A DNA stretch of 34,089 nt from an uncultured Prevotellaceae bacterium. Its GTDB lineage: Bacteria > Bacteroidota > Bacteroidia > Bacteroidales > Bacteroidaceae. The notes under the pieces are model-generated. The model was not told the origin of the DNA. It did no database searches and worked only from the letters and a program-made list of their open reading frames with translations. Below are positions 1 through 7,627 of the stretch, piece after piece. The stretch lies in the NCBI GenBank assembly GCA_947169115.1, contig CAMVOK010000026.1, positions 1 through 34,089 on the forward strand, written 5' to 3'. Position 1 is the first letter of the stretch. Each line of letters opens with the position of its first letter. Both the position numbers and the translations under genes were made by a program.

Positions 1-55
1 ATTCTTCACTCTTAATTCTTCACTCTTAATTCTTCACTCTTAATTCTTCACTCTT
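1..55. repeat. 14-bp tandem repeat, four units
   Basis: The unit ATTCTTCACTCTTA occurs three times in full (1-14, 15-28, 29-42) and a fourth time lacking its last base (43-55). It begins at the window edge, so the true copy number is unknown. No gene is visible from 1 to 374; the stretch holds this array, two dispersed repeats and a terminator. Confidence 0.95.
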
Positions 56-56
56 C

Positions 57-100
57 TTGCTCCGTTCCTCTACGCAAGCGTAGGCTGCGCCGTCCGATTA
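57..100 (+). repeat. Dispersed ACGCAAGCGT...GCCGTCCGATTA element, copy 1
   Basis: The element has the order TTGCTCCG, a short gap, the palindrome ACGCAAGCGT followed by AGGC, a few bases, then GCCGTCCGATTA. The same order recurs at 779-826, 8484-8527, 10132-10175 and 11193-11238, with related forms at 10061-10095 and 13088-13126. It is not coding here. Such repeats fall at gene junctions in this window. Confidence 0.8.
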
Positions 101-141
101 CTTGCTCCGCAATGACGATAGACGCAGACAAAGGGAGCAAA

Positions 142-182
142 GGCCTACCCCTGCCCTCCCTAAAGGGAAGGAGCTCCCTTAA
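142..182 (+). repeat. GC-rich REP-like palindrome
   Basis: CCTACCCC, CCCTCCCT, AAAGGGAAGGAG form an imperfect hairpin. The reverse complement of the segment at 825-861 matches it closely, so the two copies are an inverted pair bracketing the two small genes at 375-731. From 183 to 282 I see only TTAAAC-type microrepeats. Confidence 0.7.
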
Positions 183-282
183 ACTCTTAAACCCCTTAAA
201 CATTTAAACCTCTAAGGGCCTATCATATTACTCCTCTCTCCAATCATTTAGATGAATTGCTTGGGCAACCATGACTAACATC

Positions 283-333
283 GAAAAAAAGAAAGCCACG
301 AATATTGTTGTCTAATAACAATTCGTGGCTTTC
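283..333 (-). terminator. Rho-independent terminator of the bspA-like gene/small-gene unit
   Basis: GAAAGCCACGAAT (291-303) and ATTCGTGGCTTTC (321-333) are perfect 13-bp inverted arms. On the minus strand the stem is followed by a run of seven T (complement of the A run at 284-290). It lies just below the stop of the 66-aa gene and is oriented to stop leftward transcription. Confidence 0.88.
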
Positions 334-374
334 GCATTCGATGTATAAACTATCTTTGCTGTATATGCTCCCCT

Positions 375-575
375 TTATGGAAAAGCTAAGCTTTCTTCGT
401 CCCAGATGTCGTCCCAGCCTCCTTCTTTTACCAGAGCCTCGTCGGCATCCTTGCCCGTGCCGGTATGTACCCCCATGTCGTTCGTCTCACCGTCCGACAT
501 ACCCAGCAGCAGGTTCCTTGTGCCCTGCACGGCACATACCTCCGTGCAGGGACTTACGTATTCATTCTTTCTCAT
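375..575 (-). CDS. Small hypothetical protein A, 66 aa, paralogue of neighbour
   Basis: This short acidic protein begins MRKNEYVSP, followed by a hydrophobic stretch with LLLGMSD, then ETND.GV and GKDADEAL, and ends with a Trp/Asp/Glu-rich tail. It has no signal peptide or recognised domain. It resembles the general pattern of short Bacteroidales proteins starting M(K/R)K.EY..P..EV, whose function is unknown to me. The reason to believe it is real is its alignment with the 47-aa product of the gene at 588-731: both share EY, the central MSD.ET..GV block and GKDA.(D/E)AL, in the same order and strand, 12 bp apart. It is followed by a strong terminator. It probably lies on the same transcript as the BspA-like gene. 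Confidence 0.62.
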   Translation of the reverse strand: MRKNEYVSPCTEVCAVQGTRNLLLGMSDGETNDMGVHTGTGKDADEALVKEGGWDDIWDEESLAFP

Positions 576-587
576 AGCTTACTTACA

Positions 588-731
588 TTATAATGCATCG
601 CCGGCATCCTTCCCTATGTCGGGATTCACACCCACACCACTGGTTTCAGCATCCGACATGGCCAGCATGAAGGTCTCGCTCCCATGCAGCTCAATAACCT
701 TCATCTTCAGTCTTATATATTCCTTTTTCAT
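588..731 (-). CDS. Small hypothetical protein B, 47 aa, paralogue of neighbour
   Basis: ATG at 731 opens a 47-codon frame ending with TAA at 588. The product starts MKKEYIRLKMKV, contains MLAMSDAETSGVGV, and ends GKDAGDAL. It matches the first two thirds of the 66-aa protein encoded immediately downstream (375-575) but lacks that protein's Trp/Glu-rich tail, so it is either a shorter paralogue or truncated by the stop after DAL. It starts 130 bp downstream of the end of the BspA-like gene on the same strand. Function unknown. A small secreted or peptide-precursor role is only a guess. Confidence 0.55.
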   Translation of the reverse strand: MKKEYIRLKMKVIELHGSETFMLAMSDAETSGVGVNPDIGKDAGDAL

Positions 732-778
732 AAGTACCATTTACCATTTACTATTTACTATTTACCATTTACCATTTT

Positions 779-861
779 TTGCTCCGCGAAGCTACGCAAG
801 CGTCTCCTAACGTCGCCAAGCGGCCCTTCTCCTTCCCTTTAAGGAGGGTCGGGGTAGGCTT
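779..861. repeat. Dispersed element copy 2 fused to inverted REP-like palindrome
   Basis: 779-826 carries TTGCTCCG, CTACGCAAGCGT and a diverged GCCAAGCGGCCC tail. 825-861 is a GC-rich palindrome (CTTCCCTTTAAGGAGGGTCGGGG) split by its loop, inverted relative to 142-182. The repeat ends exactly at the TGA stop of the BspA-like gene. 732-778 is AT-rich TTTACCAT microrepeat. Confidence 0.75.
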
Positions 862-3800
862 TCACTTTATTACCGTCTTCTTTCCGTTCACGATGTATAT
901 TCCCTTTGTGGGCTTAGCAACGCGTCGGCCTTGCAGGTCATACACCGCGCCAGCCTCATTATGCATTATACATTGTGCATTATGCATTGTCTCGACTCCG
1001 TCGGACATGTCTTCGTCAAACATCATGCGGAATCCCTTTACCTCCGAGCCCAGGTCGTCCGTGGGCAGTTGCAGGTACGCCTTGCCAGCCTTCAGGGTGC
1101 TGGCGTGTGCCACCTTGTAGAAGCCGATGCCCTCTATGTCGTCCTTGGCCAGGATGAAGTTCGTAAAGCGTCCATCCGTCGGGTTCAGTTCCGTATCTAC
1201 GACTACGCCCACGAGCATGTTTGCCACCGTCGTGGCTCCCGTGCCCTCGGGCACTTCGTAGGTCTCTCCCTTCGTTCCGCGAAGGATAAGTCCCGTCCGT
1301 GCCTTCACGTTATATACGCGAGTCAGGGTCAGCACCCCGCGTTCCGTGTCGTAGGCCGAAGCGATGTAGGCCCTCAGTCCTTCCACGCCAGTAAAGTCGA
1401 GTGCCTTGGTGGAGCAGAAAGTACTGTATTCATCCGGCAGGGTAATCTGAGTGTTAACGTCTTCTCCCACGGTCACTACGCAGAATGCCATGTAGTTGCC
1501 ATCTACGGTAGTGGCGGTGACGACGGCAGTTCCCAAGCCTACACTAATCACCATACCGTTCGATACGATGCAAACCGCCTCGTTATAGCTGTGCCATGTT
1601 ACGTTCTTGTTCGTAGCCGTTTCGGGCGTTACGGTAGCCACCAGCAGTACGCTCTTGCCGATGCCCGACAGGGCGTATTCACTGTAGTTCAGAGAGATTC
1701 CCGTAACAGGCTGGGTTACCGTGATGGCGCAGGTGGCGGTCAGTCCGCCGTCGGTCGTGGTGGCGGTTACGGTGGCCGTACCCGTTCCCGTGGCCACTAC
1801 CTGTCCGTTGTTTACGGTGCAGACATTTTCGTCCGAACTTGTCCAGGTCACCGTCTTGTCGTCGGCATCCGTGGGCAGCACGGTGGCTGTCAGCTGTACG
1901 CTCGCACCGATGTCTGTCAGGTTATACTCGCTATGGTTCAGGGAGATGGAGGTCACGGGCTTGGGCAGTACGGCAATGTCGAAGTCCGACCATGCCTCAT
2001 GCACGCGGTACAAGTCCACGCTCTCCTCGGGCACGCGCAACTTGCAGTTTGCCTTTACCATAGTGAATACATCCGTTCCGCAAGTCGGGGGAAAGTCAGC
2101 CCGACAGTCTATCTTGGTAATAAGGCAGTTGTAAAATGCGCTGTTCCCGATGGTTTCCACTCCGCTGCCAATGGTAACGGATTTTATTCTGGGACAGTTA
2201 TAGAAGGCAATATTTCCGATGGCTGTCACGTCGTCAGGAATAATGAGATTAGTAACCTCACTTCCGTCTATATAAAGCCGTCTGCTGTAATACAACGGAT
2301 TGGCATATACATTATTGAAATCAATCTCACATACGTTTTTGGAACTGGCAAACTCGGCTCTTGTCAGTCCTGTGCAATCATAGAACGCATTGTAACCGAT
2401 GTTCTTAACGCTGTTGCCAATGGTGACAGATGTCAGTCCAGAGCAAGCGTCAAATGCATTGCTGCCGATACTCGTCACGCTGTTTGGAATGGTGACTGTG
2501 GATAGACTGCTACAACCATCGAAGGCACTGTTGCCAATGATGTTTACGCTGTTGCCGATGGAGACAGAAGTCAGACCAGAGCAACCGTCGAACGCGTTAT
2601 GGCCGATGGTAATCACACTATTGGGGATGGTGACTGTGGATAGACTACTGCAACCATCGAAGGCACTGTTGCCAATGCTGTTTACGCTGTTGCCGATGGA
2701 GACAGAAGTCAGTCCAGAGCAGTTCTGGAAAGCATTATGGCCGATGGCCGTTACGCTGTTGGGGATGGTGATGGAAGTTAGGCCACTGCAACCATAGAAG
2801 GCTCTGTTACCGATACTGGTCACACTGTTGGGGATGGACACGGAAGCTAATTCGTTATTCTGTCCCATATAGAATACTCCAGTACCTATAACCTCCACAC
2901 CTTCTTCAATTACAACATTGGCCAGTTTATAACATTCCGAGAATATACCTTCTTCCAAAGTTTTCACACTTCCGGGAATGGTAATAGATGTCAGTGCATC
3001 ACAATGTCTAAAAGCCTTCGTGCCTATACTCTCAACATTATTGGGAATGGAAATGGACGGCAGATTTGTACAATATTCGAAAGCATTATTGCCTATGTTT
3101 GTTACATGGTTCCCGATAGTGACGGAGGTCAGTCCAGAACAGTTATTGAATGCATTCTCGCTAATCTGTGTTACATCATCACCTATGGAAAGTTCCTTTA
3201 TTAAAGTCATTCCACGAAACCAAGTACCGATATTGAAACTATTGATGGAAATGGAAAGGTTGCTGCAACCGCTAAACGCACTGCTTGCAATATTTTGCAT
3301 GCTGTTGCCAATGGCAAGGGAGGTAAGGTTGGTACAGTTCCTGAAAGCATTACTGCCGATCTCGGTCACGCTGTTGCCGATGGAAACAGAGGTAAAGGTG
3401 GTTTTACTGTAAAATGGAGAATAGCCATGCTGAGAGTCGGTATTATAAGAAATATCACGTCCCAAATACAAGGTCTCCAAGGGACACTCATAGAATAAGC
3501 CCTTTCCTGTTCCTGAAGAAGATGAGTTGTAGTAATTATATCCCAATGACAACTGGCTGTCTCCATCCTCAAATACAAGAGTTTTTAGGCCCGTGCAACC
3601 GTTGAACGCATAATTGCTGATGCTCGTCACGCTGTTGGGGATGGTGACGGAGGTCAGGCCTGTGCAACCATCGAACGCAGAACCGCCGATGCTGGTCACG
3701 CTGTTCCCGATGGATACGGAGGTCAGGCCTGTGCAACCATCGAACGCAGAATCGCCGATGCTTGTTACGCCGTTCCCGATGGATACGGAGGTCAACTGAC

Positions 3801-5520
3801 TGCATTCCTTGAACGCAGCACCGCTGATACTGGTCACGCTGTTACCGATGGTGACAGAAGTGAGGAAGGCTTTTTCAGAAAAAGGAGAATAAGAATAAGA
3901 GATATTACGTCCCAAATACAAGGTCTTCAAGGGACAACTAGAGAATAAGTCACTTGTTTCTGGACCTTCTACTGTTACATTTACATAATAATATCTATTA
4001 TATCCCAGCGACAACTGACTATCTCCATCCTCAATAACAAGATTTTTTAGACCACAACTCAGAAACATATTATTGCCGATACTTGTCACTCTGTTTCCGA
4101 TGGTAACTGAATGAAGGGTGGCATTTCCATAAAATGGGGAATAGCCATAATGATAACTAGTTTCATAAGAAATATTTCGTCCCAAATACAAGGTCTCCAA
4201 GGGACAGTCATAGAATAAGCCTTTTCCTGTATATTTTGAGTCATGGTAATTATATCCCAACGATAACTGACTATCTCCATCCTCAATAACAAGATTTTTT
4301 AGACTCGTACATTCACCGAACGCATAATCGCCGATGCTTGTCACGCTGTTGGGGATGTCGACGGAGGTCAGACCACTACAAGAGTTGAACGTATTACTGC
4401 CAATGCTTGTCACACTATTTGGGATGGTGATAGAGGTCAGGCCACTGCAGCCAAAGAATGCACCACCACCGATGCTGGTCACGCTGTTGGGGATGATGAT
4501 AGAGGTTAGGCTACTGCAGTTTTCAAACGCAGAACCGCCAATGTTTGTCACGCTATTCGGAATGCTGATGGAGTTCAGTCCAGTGCAATCCTTGAACGCA
4601 GAACCGCCGATGGCCTTTACGTCATAGAAAATTCCATTATATAATGTCTTACTTGGAATGACTATATCTCCAATATAATTTCCACTAATCACAATTGCTA
4701 TTGTTCCCGAATAACTATAGTTGATATTGGTACCCTGTGCAATTTTGATCTTATTTACTAATTCTGCTGATGCCATATTTATGGCGTCTATGTCTTCTCC
4801 ATAATAGATATCTGTATAAATAGTGTAGTCAATTGAAAATCCCACAATATCAATGAATTCTGCATATTTATATAGTTCTAGTTTGGCACTATAGAGTGCA
4901 AATGCTGACATATCTACATAATCAGTACCATCTTTATATAACAACCAATCTACTCCAACGCCTGTCGTTAATGGATTAATATTGGTATAAATCAAATAAT
5001 CGTTTTCATCCCCATTCCATCCCATAAACTCATTGCTGTAGTTTGAGTTGGCACTGCTTCCGTATGTACCATCACTCTCGCTACTTTGGATACGAAAAGA
5101 ACCATCGGAATTTGGACGGAATACCCAGTAAATACTGTTTTGCTGACTGCTGCCATCAACATACGCTTCTTGGGAAGATTTGCGAAACATATATCCGCTC
5201 GATATAATGCTCCCTCCATGGTCAACATTTGAGGCCAACTGGAATGTCCATCCCCCATGTGCGACTGTTTCGTCTGTAAGGCGGAACAAGGATGGATAAG
5301 CCGTGTTCTCGGAATCCGTTTTAAGGGAAATTCGGGTTCCCCAAGGCTGAGATGCCGTCAGAAAACGGTCTGCTTTTACATTGTACAGGGCATAGGTTTC
5401 ACCAGAAACAAGAGTATTGTTACTAGGAGGCTCTGGTGCCGTCCATGTTAGTGAATTTGCAACTAATGTGGCGCACATCATTATGGCCAATAGCCATAGG
5501 CGTTTGATTTCGTTTTTCAT
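862..5520 (-). CDS. BspA-like leucine-rich-repeat surface protein with two Ig-like (Big_2) domains
   Basis: A 1,552-aa exported protein. Residues 1-23 form a signal peptide (KR, then LWLLAIMMCATLVANS). Residues about 35-150 look like a beta-trefoil-type N-terminal domain (YALYNVKADRFLT, WGTRISLK). About residues 280-1190 contain more than twenty LRR_5/BspA repeats of the form LTSVTIPNSVTSIG..AF..CSG, interrupted by blocks containing LYLGR(N/D)ISY. Two Big_2 domains follow (VTSISLNHSEYNL and VTGISLNYSEYAL each begin one). The last residues, YDLQGRRV...KGIYIVNGKK, form a C-terminal tail that recurs on the 118-aa protein at 18848-19204. BspA proteins act in adhesion and host or bacterial binding; that role here is by family. 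The linker before the tail is encoded by an intergenic-type microrepeat (956-990). It lies 33 bp downstream of the FRG gene. Confidence 0.93.
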   Translation of the reverse strand: MKNEIKRLWLLAIMMCATLVANSLTWTAPEPPSNNTLVSGETYALYNVKADRFLTASQPWGTRISLKTDSENTAYPSLFRLTDETVAHGGWTFQLASNVDHGGSIISSGYMFRKSSQEAYVDGSSQQNSIYWVFRPNSDGSFRIQSSESDGTYGSSANSNYSNEFMGWNGDENDYLIYTNINPLTTGVGVDWLLYKDGTDYVDMSAFALYSAKLELYKYAEFIDIVGFSIDYTIYTDIYYGEDIDAINMASAELVNKIKIAQGTNINYSYSGTIAIVISGNYIGDIVIPSKTLYNGIFYDVKAIGGSAFKDCTGLNSISIPNSVTNIGGSAFENCSSLTSIIIPNSVTSIGGGAFFGCSGLTSITIPNSVTSIGSNTFNSCSGLTSVDIPNSVTSIGDYAFGECTSLKNLVIEDGDSQLSLGYNYHDSKYTGKGLFYDCPLETLYLGRNISYETSYHYGYSPFYGNATLHSVTIGNRVTSIGNNMFLSCGLKNLVIEDGDSQLSLGYNRYYYVNVTVEGPETSDLFSSCPLKTLYLGRNISYSYSPFSEKAFLTSVTIGNSVTSISGAAFKECSQLTSVSIGNGVTSIGDSAFDGCTGLTSVSIGNSVTSIGGSAFDGCTGLTSVTIPNSVTSISNYAFNGCTGLKTLVFEDGDSQLSLGYNYYNSSSSGTGKGLFYECPLETLYLGRDISYNTDSQHGYSPFYSKTTFTSVSIGNSVTEIGSNAFRNCTNLTSLAIGNSMQNIASSAFSGCSNLSISINSFNIGTWFRGMTLIKELSIGDDVTQISENAFNNCSGLTSVTIGNHVTNIGNNAFEYCTNLPSISIPNNVESIGTKAFRHCDALTSITIPGSVKTLEEGIFSECYKLANVVIEEGVEVIGTGVFYMGQNNELASVSIPNSVTSIGNRAFYGCSGLTSITIPNSVTAIGHNAFQNCSGLTSVSIGNSVNSIGNSAFDGCSSLSTVTIPNSVITIGHNAFDGCSGLTSVSIGNSVNIIGNSAFDGCSSLSTVTIPNSVTSIGSNAFDACSGLTSVTIGNSVKNIGYNAFYDCTGLTRAEFASSKNVCEIDFNNVYANPLYYSRRLYIDGSEVTNLIIPDDVTAIGNIAFYNCPRIKSVTIGSGVETIGNSAFYNCLITKIDCRADFPPTCGTDVFTMVKANCKLRVPEESVDLYRVHEAWSDFDIAVLPKPVTSISLNHSEYNLTDIGASVQLTATVLPTDADDKTVTWTSSDENVCTVNNGQVVATGTGTATVTATTTDGGLTATCAITVTQPVTGISLNYSEYALSGIGKSVLLVATVTPETATNKNVTWHSYNEAVCIVSNGMVISVGLGTAVVTATTVDGNYMAFCVVTVGEDVNTQITLPDEYSTFCSTKALDFTGVEGLRAYIASAYDTERGVLTLTRVYNVKARTGLILRGTKGETYEVPEGTGATTVANMLVGVVVDTELNPTDGRFTNFILAKDDIEGIGFYKVAHASTLKAGKAYLQLPTDDLGSEVKGFRMMFDEDMSDGVETMHNAQCIMHNEAGAVYDLQGRRVAKPTKGIYIVNGKKTVIK

Positions 5521-5553
5521 AGTTGTGATGTTAATATTTACAATAAACTTTAA

Positions 5554-6375
5554 TCAAAATTTCCATAATTCTTCTTGAATAATTGATTGTAATTTTTCAC
5601 TTGTTCCTTTATATATGCTTCCTTTGTTAATCCCCAATTCATTTAATTCCTTTAATATGGCTATTTTACTTGTTGCAGGAATTAACGCCCTTCTTTCACC
5701 AAAAAATCCAGAGTTGTCAAGATTTCCTTTATATGGAATCTCGGATTGTTCATTTTCAATCAGTGGTGCCAAAATAAAAGCTCCGTTCTGCGCTTCAATT
5801 CTTGGATTATTTATCGGAGGCTGAATAAGAATTGGATGTGTAAAATATGTCGGTTTTGTTTGATTCTCTTTTACAAAGTCTTTAAATTCTTGGGGAAAAT
5901 TATTAAATGAGGAGGTAAATACAAATTCAGCTGTCAGTTCTGCAATGGCAGTCTCTTTAACATCCTTAGTATATCCTTTTGTTCCCGTATATATGACCCC
6001 ATTTGCTTTACGCTCTTTTTCATCGTCACATGCCATATAAAGTGCAATGAGGGGGTTGGATGTTACATCTAATAAACGGGTCCATAGTCCATAGTGCTGA
6101 AAATATATAAGTTTTTCTAAATAGGAACGGCACTGAGCGACCTCATTCCATAAACTCAACTCTGCCTTACGTAATAATTCATGTTCTTGTATATATTTTC
6201 TAAAAACTGCAGGGCTTAGTTCCCATGTATTATTGGCTTGTCCACGGTAATAAATAGTATCTTGTGTAAATGGTAATGGGAAACCATCATCCGCAATATT
6301 CTCAATTTGATGTCCAGCCTTTACCCATTTTAGGAATGAAGGAACATCATTAATTTTCTTGTCCTTATATTTCAT
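5554..6375 (-). CDS. FRG-domain protein
   Basis: A 273-aa soluble protein. The FRG signature is visible: YYRGQAN...WELSPAVFRKY near residues 42-62, then QHYGLWTRLLDVTSNPLIALYMAC near 93-116, matching the family pattern in which Arg-Gly and an (H)YG..TRLLD.T.NP..AL core are conserved. The C-terminal half (about 150-273) includes an ALIPATSKIAILKEL segment typical of these proteins. The biochemical activity of FRG domains is not something I can state. They often occur in accessory and defence-like islands. The gene follows a 95-aa gene by 39 bp on the same strand and is clearly more AT-rich than the surrounding housekeeping genes, which suggests transfer. No signal peptide or membrane segment is seen. 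Confidence 0.85.
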   Translation of the reverse strand: MKYKDKKINDVPSFLKWVKAGHQIENIADDGFPLPFTQDTIYYRGQANNTWELSPAVFRKYIQEHELLRKAELSLWNEVAQCRSYLEKLIYFQHYGLWTRLLDVTSNPLIALYMACDDEKERKANGVIYTGTKGYTKDVKETAIAELTAEFVFTSSFNNFPQEFKDFVKENQTKPTYFTHPILIQPPINNPRIEAQNGAFILAPLIENEQSEIPYKGNLDNSGFFGERRALIPATSKIAILKELNELGINKGSIYKGTSEKLQSIIQEELWKF

Positions 6376-6414
6376 ATATTAAAATTGCTTTATTGTGAAC
6401 ATTATCGATTCCTG

Positions 6415-6702
6415 TCAGTTTTCTCTTGAAGTCATTGCCAAAATATTCTTTTCCCCAAATGCCTTTAACTCATCGGCCTTGCTTTCAAAAATAGTTACGG
6501 TTATTCCTTCACTTCCATAATTTTTAATTTCTCTTACATAATCCAGAAAAGAGTCTCCTAAGAGCTTTACCAGTTTCATAAAATTTTCTTTTGTGAAAGC
6601 AGAAGATTTCATAACCTCAATAAAGGGATACTCCACGTCTCTTCGTTGGGGATTCTCAAATTGATTCCATAATAATTTATTTAATTCCTCACTCATAAAC
6701 AT
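6415..6702 (-). CDS. Hypothetical 95-aa partner of the FRG protein
   Basis: A small soluble, mostly helical protein (LNKLLWNQFE, FIEVMKSSAFTKENFMKLVKLLGDSFLDYVREI) that I cannot assign to a family. Two Met starts lie two codons apart (6702 and 6696); neither is preceded by a decisive ribosome-binding site. It immediately precedes the FRG gene and shares its AT-rich composition, so the two are probably co-transcribed. A regulatory, antitoxin-like or complex-forming role would fit the gene order but is inference only. The upstream boundary is the terminator of the candidate ncRNA at 6765-7073. Confidence 0.6.
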   Translation of the reverse strand: MFMSEELNKLLWNQFENPQRRDVEYPFIEVMKSSAFTKENFMKLVKLLGDSFLDYVREIKNYGSEGITVTIFESKADELKAFGEKNILAMTSREN

Positions 6703-6764
6703 TTGTTTTATTTCTTGCCAGCAAACTCCCGAGACTGGATGTTATTGCATTTTTTCTCAGGCAT

Positions 6765-6813
6765 AAAAACAAAAAGAGCGTGGGAATTCATCTTGTCGTT
6801 CGTCCCACACTCT
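6765..6813 (-). terminator. Rho-independent terminator of the candidate ncRNA
   Basis: AGAGTGTGGGA (minus strand, 6813-6803) pairs with TCCCACGCTCT (6785-6775) with one G-T wobble, followed by TTTTTGTTTTT on the minus strand. Confidence 0.85.
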
Positions 6814-7073
6814 GAGGCTCTGGCATCGCCCAAATAGTCAAAGATGAACAACTCCGAAGCCCACGCAACATGTATAGATACAGCACACCTGTGCCGTAAA
6901 TATACACCCTATGGGCGCTCTTCGTTGCTTTGCTGTTGACCATTTTATAAGGAACTGCCAGATTCCAGAGTGTCAAGCACAAAGCGTTAAGATACGCCTT
7001 TCCGTAAATATGCGTTCGCCCACCCTCGGGTAGCACTCTTGTAACCCTACGCCCCAAGGCTTCGGATGGTTGA
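6765..7073 (-). ncRNA. Candidate structured non-coding RNA, about 300 nt
   Basis: A minus-strand TATCTTTG (-7 element) at 7087-7080 predicts a start near 7073, and a hairpin plus T-rich tract ends the unit near 6765. Right at the predicted 5' end, CAAC (7069-7072) and TCCGAAGCC (7058-7066) are complementary to GGCTTCGGA and GTTG at 6849-6861, closing a domain of about 190 nt. Inside are two related hairpins sharing ATATTTACGG on the 5' side and GTATC on the 3' side (6984-7013 and 6872-6905); the second can form an eight-pair stem around GGCAC/GTGCT. A 124-aa reading frame (6788-7162) covers the region but runs through the promoter and has an implausible composition, so I treat it as spurious. 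I found none of the signatures of RNase P RNA, tmRNA or SRP RNA. The family is unknown to me. Confidence 0.6.
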
Positions 7074-7079
7074 ACACGA

Positions 7080-7120
7080 CAAAGATACAAAGAATAGATA
7101 AAAATGAAAAGTGAAAAGAG
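7080..7120 (-). promoter_or_regulatory. Promoter of the candidate ncRNA
   Basis: The minus strand has TATCTTTG at 7087-7080, the Bacteroidota -7 element. No clear TTTG lies at -33; that area is TTTTC-rich. The upstream 40 bp is nearly identical to the sequence upstream of the toxin-antitoxin operon (7942-7989), so the two units appear to share a duplicated promoter region. Confidence 0.6.
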
Positions 7121-7160
7121 AAAAAATTTATGGGCAAGCAAATGAATAACATTGACATAC

Positions 7161-7191
7161 AAAAATACGCGACCTCATGGGAAGTCGCGTA
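7161..7191 (-). terminator. Terminator of the PIN toxin-antitoxin operon
   Basis: TACGCGAC (7166-7173) and GTCGCGTA (7184-7191) form a perfect 8-bp stem with a 10-nt loop. On the minus strand it is followed by TTTT(T). It lies 28 bp past the PIN gene stop. Confidence 0.8.
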
Positions 7192-7219
7192 AGGGGATAA
7201 TCAAGACTGAAGGGGGACG

Positions 7220-7627
7220 TTATTTCATATCCTTAAAAAACTGATTAAGGGAAACAACTTTGACACGAGGATAAGGAATAGAACGTAAAACACGGAAATG
7301 GGAATCGTCGCTGACTATATAGTCTGCATTGGCGATGATGGCACAATCAACAAATTTATTGTCATCGGGATCTTGCTGAATAAGATTGAAATGAAAATGA
7401 GGGTCATAACGCAGACAATAAGGACTATTCAGTATGGCCTCAGTCACCCCTTCTGCAACAAGTGAATTGGCAATTCGACCAATAATCTCACGATATTCGC
7501 TGATGATGTCGTTACTGACACATAAATAATATCGACCTAACTGGAATGACTGCCAAATGGCATAATAAGGACTATGCCGAGATATCATTTGTAAAAGACA
7601 ATTGGTATCTAATACGATGTATCTCAT
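7220..7627 (-). CDS. PIN-domain toxin of a type II toxin-antitoxin pair
   Basis: A 135-aa protein that spans a whole PIN domain. The first beta strand carries the catalytic Asp7 in RYIVLDTN. Glu44 sits in IISEYREI, and Asp89/Asp94 and Asp107 sit in DPDDNKFVDCAIIANADYIVSDD, giving the acidic metal-binding quartet expected of a PIN ribonuclease. It matches the COG1569-type 'putative toxin, PIN family'. The RNA target cannot be read from the sequence. Its ATG (7627) overlaps the upstream antitoxin stop by four bases (ATGA), which implies translational coupling. A hairpin terminator follows. Confidence 0.88.
   Translation of the reverse strand: MRYIVLDTNCLLQMISRHSPYYAIWQSFQLGRYYLCVSNDIISEYREIIGRIANSLVAEGVTEAILNSPYCLRYDPHFHFNLIQQDPDDNKFVDCAIIANADYIVSDDSHFRVLRSIPYPRVKVVSLNQFFKDMK

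Noticed and set aside
931..2505. 524-aa plus-strand frame
   Set aside because: It is an antisense shadow of the bspA-like gene; its length follows from the repetitive codon pattern there.
6788..7162. 124-aa protein-coding gene on the minus strand
   Set aside because: The frame begins upstream of the predicted promoter's start and spans long-range RNA helices and a terminator. Composition is unlike a normal protein. It is better explained by the candidate ncRNA.
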